In this document: piece after piece, positions 1-5,105 of the stretch
Layout of the letters: each line of letters opens with the position of its first letter
Position numbering within the stretch: position 1 is the first letter of the stretch
Source: a bacterium
Lineage (GTDB): Bacteria; Spirochaetota; UBA4802; UBA5550
Reading direction: 5' to 3'
Assembly: GCA_024224995.1 (NCBI GenBank)
Contig: JAAENB010000835.1
Span: 1-5,465, forward strand
Length of the DNA: 5,465 nucleotides
Position numbers and translations under genes: made by a program
Notes under the pieces: model-generated
The model's database searches: none
What the model was told of the DNA's origin: nothing
The model's input: the letters and a program-made list of their open reading frames with translations, nothing else

Positions 1-114
1 CCGGAATGTAACCTATGCCCGGAGCAATGCCTCCGCAGAACGTTCGGAACTCGCTTCGCTCAGACAGCCTCACAACCCGCAGAGGCATCGCTCCGGGCAT
101 AGGTTACATTCCGA
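1..114 (-). repeat. Long hairpin element 1 (conserved core, private stem), left side touching the window edge
   Basis: Positions 2-36 pair with 79-113. The outer 24 bp (2-25/90-113) are perfect, and the only discordant pairs inside are 26/89 and 34/81, both of which become G-U in a minus-strand transcript. Position 1/114 is also wobble-compatible, so the stem may extend past the window. The loop (37-78) carries a core at 45-74 that reappears, reverse-complemented, in element 2 at 208-238. The stem sequences of the two elements are unrelated. I see no coding potential; reading frames through it are by-products of the hairpin. It resembles dispersed structured repeats of Treponema-like genomes, an association made from memory. 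Strand is given as the one on which the core reads GAGCGAAGCGAGTTCCG. Confidence 0.85.
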
Positions 115-180
115 ATTACGTTTTTCTGTGAAGCGGGGAAAAAATACATCAGAAACGAGATAGCATTGCAAGCTGCATCT

Positions 181-270
181 GGTCTGGAAGTATCCTCCTC
201 TTCTAAATGTGAGGACTGTTTGAGCGGAGCGAGTTCCGCAGCATTTAGAAGAGGGGGATGCTTCCAGACC
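181..270 (+). repeat. Long hairpin element 2 (same core, opposite orientation, different stem)
   Basis: Positions 181-210 pair with 241-270 over 30 bp. The three non-Watson-Crick pairs (191/260, 196/255, 210/241) are all T opposite G, so they would be G-U in a plus-strand RNA. The core at 208-238 contains GAGCGGAGCGAGTTCCG and matches element 1 in reverse orientation with two substitutions and one indel. Inside the core, GCGGA and TCCGC can form a small secondary hairpin. It ends about 136 bp before the start of the AraC-type regulator gene. The stretch between (271-406) is purine-rich and holds no gene; I could not find a convincing sigma-70 promoter in it. Confidence 0.85.
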
Positions 271-406
271 CGTGCACATGCACAATTTAGTTTCTTGAGA
301 GTGCAGACCCGCCGAAGCCGGAAAAAAATAAAAAAGAAACTTGATAAAATTAAGGCCGTAAATAAAAAAAGCCTGGTTGCCGGAGTTCTGTCAACTGAAG
401 GGGGAT

Positions 407-1984
407 ATGAGGCGAATAGGCTTAGCAGTATTGTTTATGGTTTTCCTGGCGTTCGGGGTGCCCGGAGCGCTCGGAGCTCATCCGGTGCTGGAGCTTGCGT
501 CTCTTGAGGCGGGGGTTGACTTTTCCGGAAGAGAAGTGGTGCTGCTGGAAAAAGGGGATGATCCGCGGTACCGGGAACCGGCGTGGGATGATTCAGCCTG
601 GAAGGCGGTATCGCTGCCTTCAAACTGGGACAGAGAGTTTCCCGGGTATCGGGGGATTTGCTGGTACCGGGTCCATATACGCTTTCCCGCAGGGGTGCCG
701 CTGAAATCTCCCGGAATTCTTCTGGGAACCATAGTCGATACGGATGAGGTCTATTTTAACGGCCGGAAAATAGGCAGCTCAGGCAAATTTTCGCCGGAAC
801 GGGTCTCCGCCTATGACAGGGTCAGGTTATACGAGATCCCGGTAAACCTGGTAAAACCGGGCGCGGAAAATGTCCTGGCTATCCGCGTAGGGGGATTGTT
901 CCCGGATAAAAACGGGCCATACCGGGGAAATATTATGCTGGGGGCGTTCCGGGAACTACAGAAAAAGCTGCTGCTTCGGGAATTTATCGGCATATTATTT
1001 GTAATTATCTACCTGGTACTGTGCGTTTATTTTGGCCTTTTTTCGTTACAACGGAAACAGCACATCAACAAAGAATATCTTAATTTTTCACTGCTAACCT
1101 TTTGCGCCGCTATCTATTTTTTTCTCAGGAACCAGGCAAAATATTTTTTGTTTGATAATTTTATCGTAATGAAAAAAATAGAATACTATGCCGTAATTTT
1201 TATATTTGTGCTGTGCATGGAGTTTGTAACGGCATTTTTTAAAGAGCGGAGAACATGGATCCATTATATTTTTTACGCGGTCAGCGGAATAGCAGTTCTC
1301 TATAATACAATTCTTTCTGATCTTGTCGCCTGGCATTATTTTCTTCATTATGTAGTACACCCGGCATGGCTCATCCCGATACTATACGGCCTGTATCTTT
1401 TAATAAAATATATTAAGAAAGACACAGACGCGCGGTATATTCTCATCGCGTCGATTGTTTGGTTCTTTTCAGCGGTAAATGATATACTGGTACACCGCGA
1501 TTTTTATGATTTTTACCGCGTGTCGAGCTATGTATACATAATACCGATAGTATGCATCGGCATCGTAATACGGAACCGGTATTTCCGGCTCCACGCTGTG
1601 GCGGAAGAATATAAAAAACAGGAGCAGCAAAAACCGGGAGTGAGCTCCGGAGCAAAGGATAAACTGGAAAAAGCGATTTCCTTAATAGGGAATGATTTTT
1701 CAGCAGCCATAAGCAGGGAGGAGATAGCCGGGAAAATTGGCATGAATCCGGATCATTTTGGAAAAATGTTTCTACAGTATACGGGGAAGAAGTTTTATGA
1801 CTATTGTAATGAAAAGAGGGTGGAGGAAGCGTCCCGGCTCCTGGTAACAACAGACCGGAAGATAATAGATATAGCGTATGACGCGGGATTTGAGAGTATG
1901 ACAACGTTTTACCGGATCTTTCAAAAAATTGTAGGAGAATCACCAACAGCGTACCGGAAAAACCACCGGGATGACCAGGTTTAG
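407..1984 (+). CDS. Membrane-bound 7TMR-DISM receptor with C-terminal AraC-family DNA-binding domain
   Basis: Predicted one-protein signal sensor and transcription factor in the inner membrane, 525 residues. In order: a signal peptide (1-24, ending GALGA); a periplasmic beta-sandwich-like domain (about 25-185) with PAWDDSAWKAVSLPSNW and CWYR, resembling the carbohydrate-binding folds in 7TMR-DISM receptors; about seven hydrophobic helices (roughly 193-213, 225-241, 258-278, 283-303, 308-335, 343-361, 371-389); a charged linker (390-417); and an AraC domain (418-518). The AraC domain has a first helix-turn-helix near 434-455 and a second at 483-506 (DRKIIDIAYDAGFESMTTFY), which is close to the family signature. 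ATG 407 is chosen because GAAGGGGG (397-404) precedes it and it starts the signal peptide directly; an in-frame TTG at 377 would add ten non-hydrophobic residues and lacks a ribosome site. The N-terminal half is GC-richer than the membrane half, as expected from Phe/Ile/Tyr codons. The ligand and target genes are not visible from the sequence; a sugar ligand is a guess from the fold. Confidence 0.9.
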   Translation: MRRIGLAVLFMVFLAFGVPGALGAHPVLELASLEAGVDFSGREVVLLEKGDDPRYREPAWDDSAWKAVSLPSNWDREFPGYRGICWYRVHIRFPAGVPLKSPGILLGTIVDTDEVYFNGRKIGSSGKFSPERVSAYDRVRLYEIPVNLVKPGAENVLAIRVGGLFPDKNGPYRGNIMLGAFRELQKKLLLREFIGILFVIIYLVLCVYFGLFSLQRKQHINKEYLNFSLLTFCAAIYFFLRNQAKYFLFDNFIVMKKIEYYAVIFIFVLCMEFVTAFFKERRTWIHYIFYAVSGIAVLYNTILSDLVAWHYFLHYVVHPAWLIPILYGLYLLIKYIKKDTDARYILIASIVWFFSAVNDILVHRDFYDFYRVSSYVYIIPIVCIGIVIRNRYFRLHAVAEEYKKQEQQKPGVSSGAKDKLEKAISLIGNDFSAAISREEIAGKIGMNPDHFGKMFLQYTGKKFYDYCNEKRVEEASRLLVTTDRKIIDIAYDAGFESMTTFYRIFQKIVGESPTAYRKNHRDDQV

Positions 1985-1995
1985 AAGATTTTTGG

Positions 1996-2037
1996 CCGTT
2001 GGCACGGACACGGCCGCCGTGTCCATGCCAACGGTTT
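1996..2037 (+). terminator. 18-bp hairpin between convergent genes, probable terminator
   Basis: CCGTTGGCACGGACACGG (1996-2013) pairs with 2017-2034 around a three-base loop, with a single C/A mismatch. It begins 11 bases after the regulator stop codon and ends six bases before the stop codon of the opposing gene. On the plus strand only a short TTT follows, so intrinsic termination may be weak; on the minus strand no T run follows. It could serve as a shared barrier for both convergent transcripts. Confidence 0.55.
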
Positions 2038-2040
2038 ATG

Positions 2041-3321
2041 TTAAGCGGTCCGGTATATATATACCGAACCGGAGAGGGGCCCGTTATTTTTGTCTCCATA
2101 GGCACCTGCCAGGGCAGTATTTCCATCGGAAGAGAGGGAAACAGACTGGCCAAAGTAGTGGCCGCATGAGCCGTCAGGAGGAGTGAGTTTGCTTTCCAGC
2201 CATGAGTTTTCGTTTTTGCGGAACAGGTAAGCGGAGCCGGTAGAACTTCCATTCGTATTATGCCGATACGCGCCAACAATAGCGGTATTTCCCTGTGGGG
2301 AAAGAGAGACGCTGTATCCAAAGTAATCGCCGGGACCGCCGTCGGAAGGAACAATCTTTGTTTCTTCCCAGGAGGAGTCGTTCCGGGAATAGAGATAAAC
2401 CGAACCGGAATAGCAGCCGTTGTCTTCATCGCCATAGGCGCCTGCAATGACGGTATTTCCGTCAGAGGAAATAGAGACGCTTTTGCCAAAATAATCACCA
2501 CTGGCACCATCAGAAGGAGTCAGTTTTTGCTCTTTCCAGGAGCACCCGTTCCATAAATAAATGTACATTGACCCTGAATAGCAGCCGTTATCTTCCTTAT
2601 AATGGGCACCAACAACAAGTTTATTGCCCAGGGCGGCAAGAGAAACACTTCTGCCGAAATTATCACCGCAAACCCCGTCTGAAGGGGTTATTTTTGACTC
2701 ATTCCAGGTTTTCCCGTTCCACCGGAAAATATAAGCAGCGCCGGAATAGACCCCTTTAATAGAAGAAAAAGGAGCGCCAATGCAAATAGTATTCCCTTTT
2801 GCGGAAATTGAGATGCTAAAACCGAAGTTATCGCCGCAGGCACCGTCAAAAGGGGAAACCTTGGTTTCGTTCCAGGCAGAGCCGTTCCAGCGGTATATAT
2901 AAACGGAACCGGAGCTGATGCCTTTATCATTATCATGAGGAGCGCCAACAACAGCGGTTTTCCCGTCCGAGGAAATGGCAACACTTTTCCCGAAGTTGTT
3001 ATCCACGGGAGCATCTGAAGGTATGAGGATGGTTTCCTGCCAGGTTTTGCCGTTCCAGCGGTACAGGTAGGCAGAACCGGACTTTTTTCCCATATCGGCA
3101 TTATCATGAGCGCCTGCAATGGCAGTTCTGCCGTCAGATGATATGGAAACAGAGGCGCCAAAACGGTCCCCGCCTGAACTGTTCGACGGAACAAGCTTAA
3201 ATGTTTCTGTTTTTCTCTCAAGGGCCGCAGGAATATCGAAACTCCGCTCCGAACCGCTTACAAAGGGTTTAAGACCCGGTACAAAAAGACTGATTAATCG
3301 TGAATTCAAGTTAGTTTTCAT
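2041..3321 (-). CDS. FG-GAP repeat protein, predicted seven-bladed beta-propeller
   Basis: The 426-residue product is almost entirely seven tandem repeats, each of the form GD-x-FG-x-S-V-S-[IL]-S-x(2)-G-N-T ... GA ... SGS-x-Y-[IL]-Y-x-W-N-G-x-x-W-x-E-x-K-[IL]-x-P-x-D-G. The Phe of the FG motif falls at 54, 110, 166, 222, 278, 334 and 390, exactly 56 residues apart. The last repeat stops at YIYRTA without its final strand, while residues 38-46 (TETFKLVPS) match that missing strand, so the ring can close by pairing its ends. FG-GAP propellers are known from integrin alpha chains and bacterial surface proteins, usually for ligand binding. Residues 1-28 are only weakly signal-peptide-like (short hydrophobic LISLFVPGL), so export is uncertain. 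Start ATG at 3319-3321 has AGAGGG four bases upstream. The cysteines lie mainly in loops (GACGD, GVCGD, NGCYSG, GSCGH). No enzyme motif is seen. It is transcribed alone, convergent with the regulator gene. Confidence 0.88.
   Translation of the reverse strand: MKTNLNSRLISLFVPGLKPFVSGSERSFDIPAALERKTETFKLVPSNSSGGDRFGASVSISSDGRTAIAGAHDNADMGKKSGSAYLYRWNGKTWQETILIPSDAPVDNNFGKSVAISSDGKTAVVGAPHDNDKGISSGSVYIYRWNGSAWNETKVSPFDGACGDNFGFSISISAKGNTICIGAPFSSIKGVYSGAAYIFRWNGKTWNESKITPSDGVCGDNFGRSVSLAALGNKLVVGAHYKEDNGCYSGSMYIYLWNGCSWKEQKLTPSDGASGDYFGKSVSISSDGNTVIAGAYGDEDNGCYSGSVYLYSRNDSSWEETKIVPSDGGPGDYFGYSVSLSPQGNTAIVGAYRHNTNGSSTGSAYLFRKNENSWLESKLTPPDGSCGHYFGQSVSLSSDGNTALAGAYGDKNNGPLSGSVYIYRTA
2044..3171 (-). 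repeat. Seven tandem 168-bp coding repeats of the FG-GAP gene
   Basis: Seven in-frame 168-bp units, the last one short of its final strand, each encode one propeller blade. The units have diverged at the nucleotide level but keep exact length, with no insertion or deletion between the seven FG motifs. This indicates selection on blade geometry and that the array was built by tandem duplication. Confidence 0.85.
2046..2071. repeat. Palindrome CGGTATATATATACCG inside the 3' end of the FG-GAP gene
   Basis: A perfect 16-base palindrome (2051-2066) is extended on each side after one mismatch (2050/2067) by CGGT and ACCG. It overlaps the last codons of the FG-GAP gene (SVYIYRTA). As TATATA-type codons for YIY favour such symmetry, it may be incidental; it could also help stop read-through of the plus-strand regulator transcript. 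Confidence 0.4.
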
Positions 3322-3342
3322 TTTTCCCTCTCTTTTCTATTA

Positions 3343-3371
3343 AGTATGATTTTTGGCCGGAAAGGGGTAAA
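3343..3371 (-). promoter_or_regulatory. Possible sigma-70-type promoter of the FG-GAP gene
   Basis: Read on the minus strand, TTTACC (3366-3371) is followed after 17 bases by CATACT (3343-3348), about 20 bases before the ribosome site AGAGGG (3326-3331). That would give a very short leader. Both hexamers are only moderate matches to consensus, and the strongly A/T-rich tract just upstream (3372-3390) could act as an UP-like element. Confidence 0.35.
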
Positions 3372-3440
3372 TTTTTTTTGAAAAAAATCGTGGTGTGAGA
3401 AGTGAGAAATATACAAAAAAATTTCGTTTTTTTATTCCAT

Positions 3441-3507
3441 TTGCAGACTTCTCTTCATATGATAAGACAAGAATTCCAAAATAGTATATAAAACCGTATG
3501 GACGGTT
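3441..3507 (+). promoter_or_regulatory. Promoter/operator copy A with palindromic operator AACCGTATGGACGGTT
   Basis: This block is shared with 5106-5171. The two copies have an identical 18-mer TTGCAGACTTCTCTTCAT (3441-3458 here), a conserved GACA, an AATTYCAAAATA stretch and a palindrome, in the same order with one base of length difference. A plausible promoter is AAGACA (3464-3469), 17 bases, TATAAA (3487-3492). The palindrome AACCGT-ATGG-ACGGTT (3492-3507) then covers the -10 edge and start site, the position of a repressor operator. No long gene follows; the downstream unit is a short RNA or remnant ending at the terminator near 3772. The binding protein is unknown. Confidence 0.6.
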
Positions 3508-3603
3508 AAATAACGTTTATAAAAGTGAATCTTATAAATAAAACAAACCTATATAAGAGAGAGTAGAGTAGGGAGAATGAGTTAAACATCAGTTTCGCTC
3601 CCT

Positions 3604-3705
3604 ATGAAAGGAGTAAGGATCATAAAAAAAGGAATCTTTAAAGGGAGAGACCTGAAAGATAATCTTACAAAAAAAAACAAAAAACAAAAAACAAAAAAAT
3701 CTTAA
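3604..3705 (+). pseudogene. Tiny lysine-rich ORF or gene remnant with possible lost start codon
   Basis: An open frame of 33 codons from ATG 3604 encodes a very basic peptide (MKGVRIIKKGIFKGRDLKDN followed by a run of K, N, Q and T). The good ribosome site AAAGGAG (3607-3613) lies inside this frame rather than before it, eight bases ahead of an in-frame ATA (3622) that sits where a start codon would be expected. The same AAAGGAGTA string precedes the ATG at 5226 behind promoter copy B. The frame then runs into A/C simple repeats. This looks like a remnant whose ATG became ATA, or an artefact within a noncoding RNA. No recognisable family. Confidence 0.25.
3672..3699 (+). repeat. Short tandem repeat, period 7 (AAAAAAC)
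   Basis: C residues at 3678, 3685 and 3692 are separated by exactly six A bases, bounded by longer A runs on each side. The 7-base unit is not a multiple of three, so a change in copy number would shift the frame of the small ORF that contains it. Confidence 0.7.
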
Positions 3706-3744
3706 CGGAAGTCAAAAGCAGGTGCTCTTTACGAGTGCTTGCAT

Positions 3745-3778
3745 AAAGGCGAGGTCATTTGGCCTCGCCTTTATTTAT
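3745..3778 (+). terminator. Intrinsic terminator of the orphan short unit
   Basis: AAAGGCGAGG (3745-3754) pairs perfectly with CCTCGCCTTT (3763-3772) around an eight-base loop, followed by ATTTAT on the plus strand. A second hairpin (3718-3742) abuts it upstream. It has no long gene to terminate, which is the main evidence for a short transcript starting near 3500. Since the stem ends are A/T symmetric it may also act weakly on the minus strand. Confidence 0.75.
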
Positions 3779-3824
3779 ATGTATATTTATCTAAACATCT
3801 TCTTTGTTCTTGTCATATCCTGTT

Positions 3825-3854
3825 GTTCATTCCTCCTCAAGTAGCGTTCATTCC
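3825..3854 (+). promoter_or_regulatory. Direct repeat GTTCATTCC x2 at 21-bp spacing, possible activator site
   Basis: GTTCATTCC occurs at 3825-3833 and 3846-3854, start to start 21 bp (two helical turns, same face). The downstream copy ends seven bases before the lipoprotein -35 hexamer. AraC-family activators bind tandem half-sites with this spacing next to the -35, as at araI1-araI2. The AraC-type protein of this window is therefore a candidate binder, which is inference. Confidence 0.4.
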
Positions 3855-3861
3855 CCTCTGC

Positions 3862-3890
3862 TTGCCAACAGGTAAAAAAAAGTATATATT
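3862..3890 (+). promoter_or_regulatory. Promoter of the lipoprotein gene
   Basis: TTGCCA (3862-3867), a 17-base spacer and TATATT (3885-3890) form a good sigma-70-type promoter, placing the start near 3897 and giving a leader of roughly 55 bases. The region around the -10 is strongly A/T-rich. The preceding stretch 3781-3861 holds no gene. Confidence 0.6.
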
Positions 3891-3898
3891 ATATAGTA

Positions 3899-3935
3899 AT
3901 AACCCAACTGGGCGGTTTTTTGCCCATAACCCAAC
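3899..3935 (+). promoter_or_regulatory. Leader hairpin flanked by ATAACCCAAC direct repeats
   Basis: ATAACCCAAC is present at 3899-3908 and 3926-3935. Between them TGGGC (3909-3913) pairs with GCCCA (3922-3926) around a loop ending in six T. The whole block lies in the lipoprotein leader, ending a few bases before the ribosome site AGGAAGAG (3940-3947). It could influence translation or mRNA stability; the short five-pair stem argues against a strong terminator. Confidence 0.4.
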
Positions 3936-3950
3936 AAACAGGAAGAGATT

Positions 3951-5003
3951 ATGAAAAACTTACTCAACTCAGCAGTATTTACCCTTATGGCAGCAATAAT
4001 TGCCTTTTCCGGGTGTGAAGCAGGACTCAGCCAGGGTTCCGGTTCTTCAGATGAAAATTCAGAATTCAGTTTCTCCGATATGTATTCTAAATTTGCAACA
4101 ATGCAGGAAGAGATTAACACTCTTAAACAGACCGTTGCAACGCAGGAGCTTATTATCAGTACCCTTCAGGGTGATACAACGGGATTGGTTGCAATGCAGG
4201 CTTCAATTGACAGTAATACTGCTTCAATCAGTACTTTGAACTCTACGTTTCAGGGTGTGTCCAGGAGCGGGGATGATATTATTTATAGTGGTGTGAATGT
4301 ACAGATTGTCAGTGGTTCAGGTTCTACTACCGGTACTTTGAATGGACTTGGCAACCTGATTATAGGGTATAATGAATTACGGGGGAGCGGTGATGACCGA
4401 ACCGGGTCTCATAATATTGTAATGGGTTACCAAAATAATTATGCTTCTTATAGTGGGATTATTACGGGAAATGCTAATAGTATTAGTGGCTGGTATGCCT
4501 GTGCGTTAGGTGGTTATATGAATACTGTTAGTGGTAATTATGCTGCTGTAATAGCTGGAACCAGTAATACAGCAAGTGGTACTTATTCCAGTGTGAGTGG
4601 AGGAAGTACCAACAGTGCCAGTGGTGAAAAATCCAGCGTTCTTGGAGGAGGTTCCAATAATGCCAGTGGTTCAAATGCCTGTATAAGTGGAGGAGGCAGC
4701 CATACCGCAAGTGGTCCCAGTTCCAGTATATCCGGGGGATTCAATAATCTTGTCAATACTGATTATGCCAGTGTGAGCGGAGGAGCAACAAATACAGCCA
4801 GTGGTCAATTTGCCAGTGTTTCAGGTGGGACTGATCACAATGCTATTGGTGATGCTTCCAGTATAAGTGGTGGATATGATAATACAACCACCGGGATTCG
4901 CTCCAGTGTGAGCGGGGGGGTTCGTAACTCTGCCGGTGGTAATGAAACCAGCTTGAGTGGAGGGATAGACAGGACAGTAAATACCGACTACAACATATAT
5001 TAA
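3951..5003 (+). CDS. Lipoprotein with coiled coil and YadA-head-like beta-roll repeats
   Basis: The 350-residue product is predicted to be lipid-anchored and fibrous. A signal peptide ends at the lipobox-like FSGC with the modified Cys at 22; Phe at -3 is tolerated in spirochaetal lipoproteins. A Ser/Gly/acidic tether (23-40) follows, then a likely coiled coil (about 43-100, including MQEEINTLKQTVATQELIIS). From GNLIIGY (134-140) and NIVMGY (155-160) onward the protein turns into repeats of SG-x-[YF]-[AS]-S-V-S-G-G-x-x-N-[ST]-A. Twelve units of exactly 15 residues span 164-343, then a seven-residue stub (NTDYNIY) ends the chain. This matches the left-handed beta-roll of YadA-type trimeric adhesin heads, whose unit is usually 14 residues. 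The C-terminal YadA membrane anchor is absent; the N-terminal lipid would replace it. Start ATG has AGGAAGAG (3940-3947) just upstream. Trimerisation and adhesion are inferred. It is monocistronic, with its own promoter and terminator. Confidence 0.88.
   Translation: MKNLLNSAVFTLMAAIIAFSGCEAGLSQGSGSSDENSEFSFSDMYSKFATMQEEINTLKQTVATQELIISTLQGDTTGLVAMQASIDSNTASISTLNSTFQGVSRSGDDIIYSGVNVQIVSGSGSTTGTLNGLGNLIIGYNELRGSGDDRTGSHNIVMGYQNNYASYSGIITGNANSISGWYACALGGYMNTVSGNYAAVIAGTSNTASGTYSSVSGGSTNSASGEKSSVLGGGSNNASGSNACISGGGSHTASGPSSSISGGFNNLVNTDYASVSGGATNTASGQFASVSGGTDHNAIGDASSISGGYDNTTTGIRSSVSGGVRNSAGGNETSLSGGIDRTVNTDYNIY
4440..4979 (+). repeat. Twelve 45-bp coding repeats of the beta-roll
   Basis: Twelve in-frame 45-bp units encode the 15-residue turns of the lipoprotein head. 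The most regular copies share AGTGG and CCAGTGTGAGYGGAGG segments, for example around 4590, 4770 and 4905, while the first and last units are more diverged. Copy-number change by recombination would lengthen or shorten the head without breaking the frame. Confidence 0.85.
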
Positions 5004-5024
5004 AAGGACACTCACTTTTGTTGT

Positions 5025-5059
5025 AAAAAAGGCATCCTCATTAAAAGGATGCCTTTTTT
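5025..5059 (+). terminator. Strong intrinsic terminator of the lipoprotein gene
   Basis: AAAAAAGGCATCC (5025-5037) pairs with GGATGCCTTTTTT (5047-5059), 13 pairs with a nine-base loop that can close one further T-A pair, ending in a run of six T. It starts 21 bases after the lipoprotein stop codon, confirming that the gene ends its own transcript and that the next gene needs its own promoter. Confidence 0.9.
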
Positions 5060-5105
5060 GTTGGCCCGCTCTGTTTCCCCGGCTTGCCCACTTTTTCATT
5101 ATCAA

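Larger units (their letters stand above)
3508..3780 (+). ncRNA. Orphan short transcription unit: candidate structured leader or small RNA
   Basis: About 270 bases lie between promoter copy A and a clear intrinsic terminator without a normal gene. Visible structure: TAGGGAG (3569-3575) can pair with CTCCCTA (3598-3604), and the CTCC of that segment can alternatively pair with the ribosome-site-like GGAG at 3610-3613. ATCTTT (3634-3639) can pair with AAAGAT (3655-3660). GCAGGTGCTC (3718-3727) pairs with GAGTGCTTGC (3733-3742) with three G-U pairs, placed directly before the terminator hairpin. It may be a regulatory RNA, or the leader and remnant of a lost gene related to the one at 5226. Transcription is inferred from promoter and terminator only. 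Confidence 0.4.

Noticed and set aside
1..270. CRISPR array
   Set aside because: Only two repeat cores, in opposite orientation, with inverted-repeat flanks rather than spacers.
70..285. Minus-strand open frame of 71 codons across both hairpin elements
   Set aside because: Composed of repeat sequence only, no ribosome site, mirror image of the plus-strand frame.
377..406. TTG start at 377 for the regulator gene
   Set aside because: No ribosome site upstream and the added residues MPEFCQLKGD would sit awkwardly before a standard signal peptide; ATG 407 has GAAGGGGG nearby.
166..507. Plus-strand open frame of 113 codons through hairpin element 2
   Set aside because: It reads through the inverted repeat and overlaps the signal peptide region of the regulator gene in another frame; similar peptides arise from both strands of both hairpins, which is expected of the repeat rather than of a gene.
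1443..2510. Minus-strand open frame of 355 codons
   Set aside because: It spans the convergent ends of two well-supported genes; its periodic leucine/proline-rich product is the FG-GAP repeat read in the wrong frame.
2688..3221. Minus-strand open frame of 177 codons
   Set aside because: Out-of-frame shadow of the seven-repeat gene, with repeat-derived low-complexity composition.
3441..3446. TTGCAG as the -35 box of promoter copy A
   Set aside because: At 17 bases downstream there is no -10-like hexamer in either copy; TATGAT lies only 11 bases away and is not conserved in copy B.
4914..4920. Run of seven G in the lipoprotein repeats as a phase-variation tract
   Set aside because: Seven G bases is short for efficient slippage, and the Gly-Gly codons of the repeat make such runs likely.
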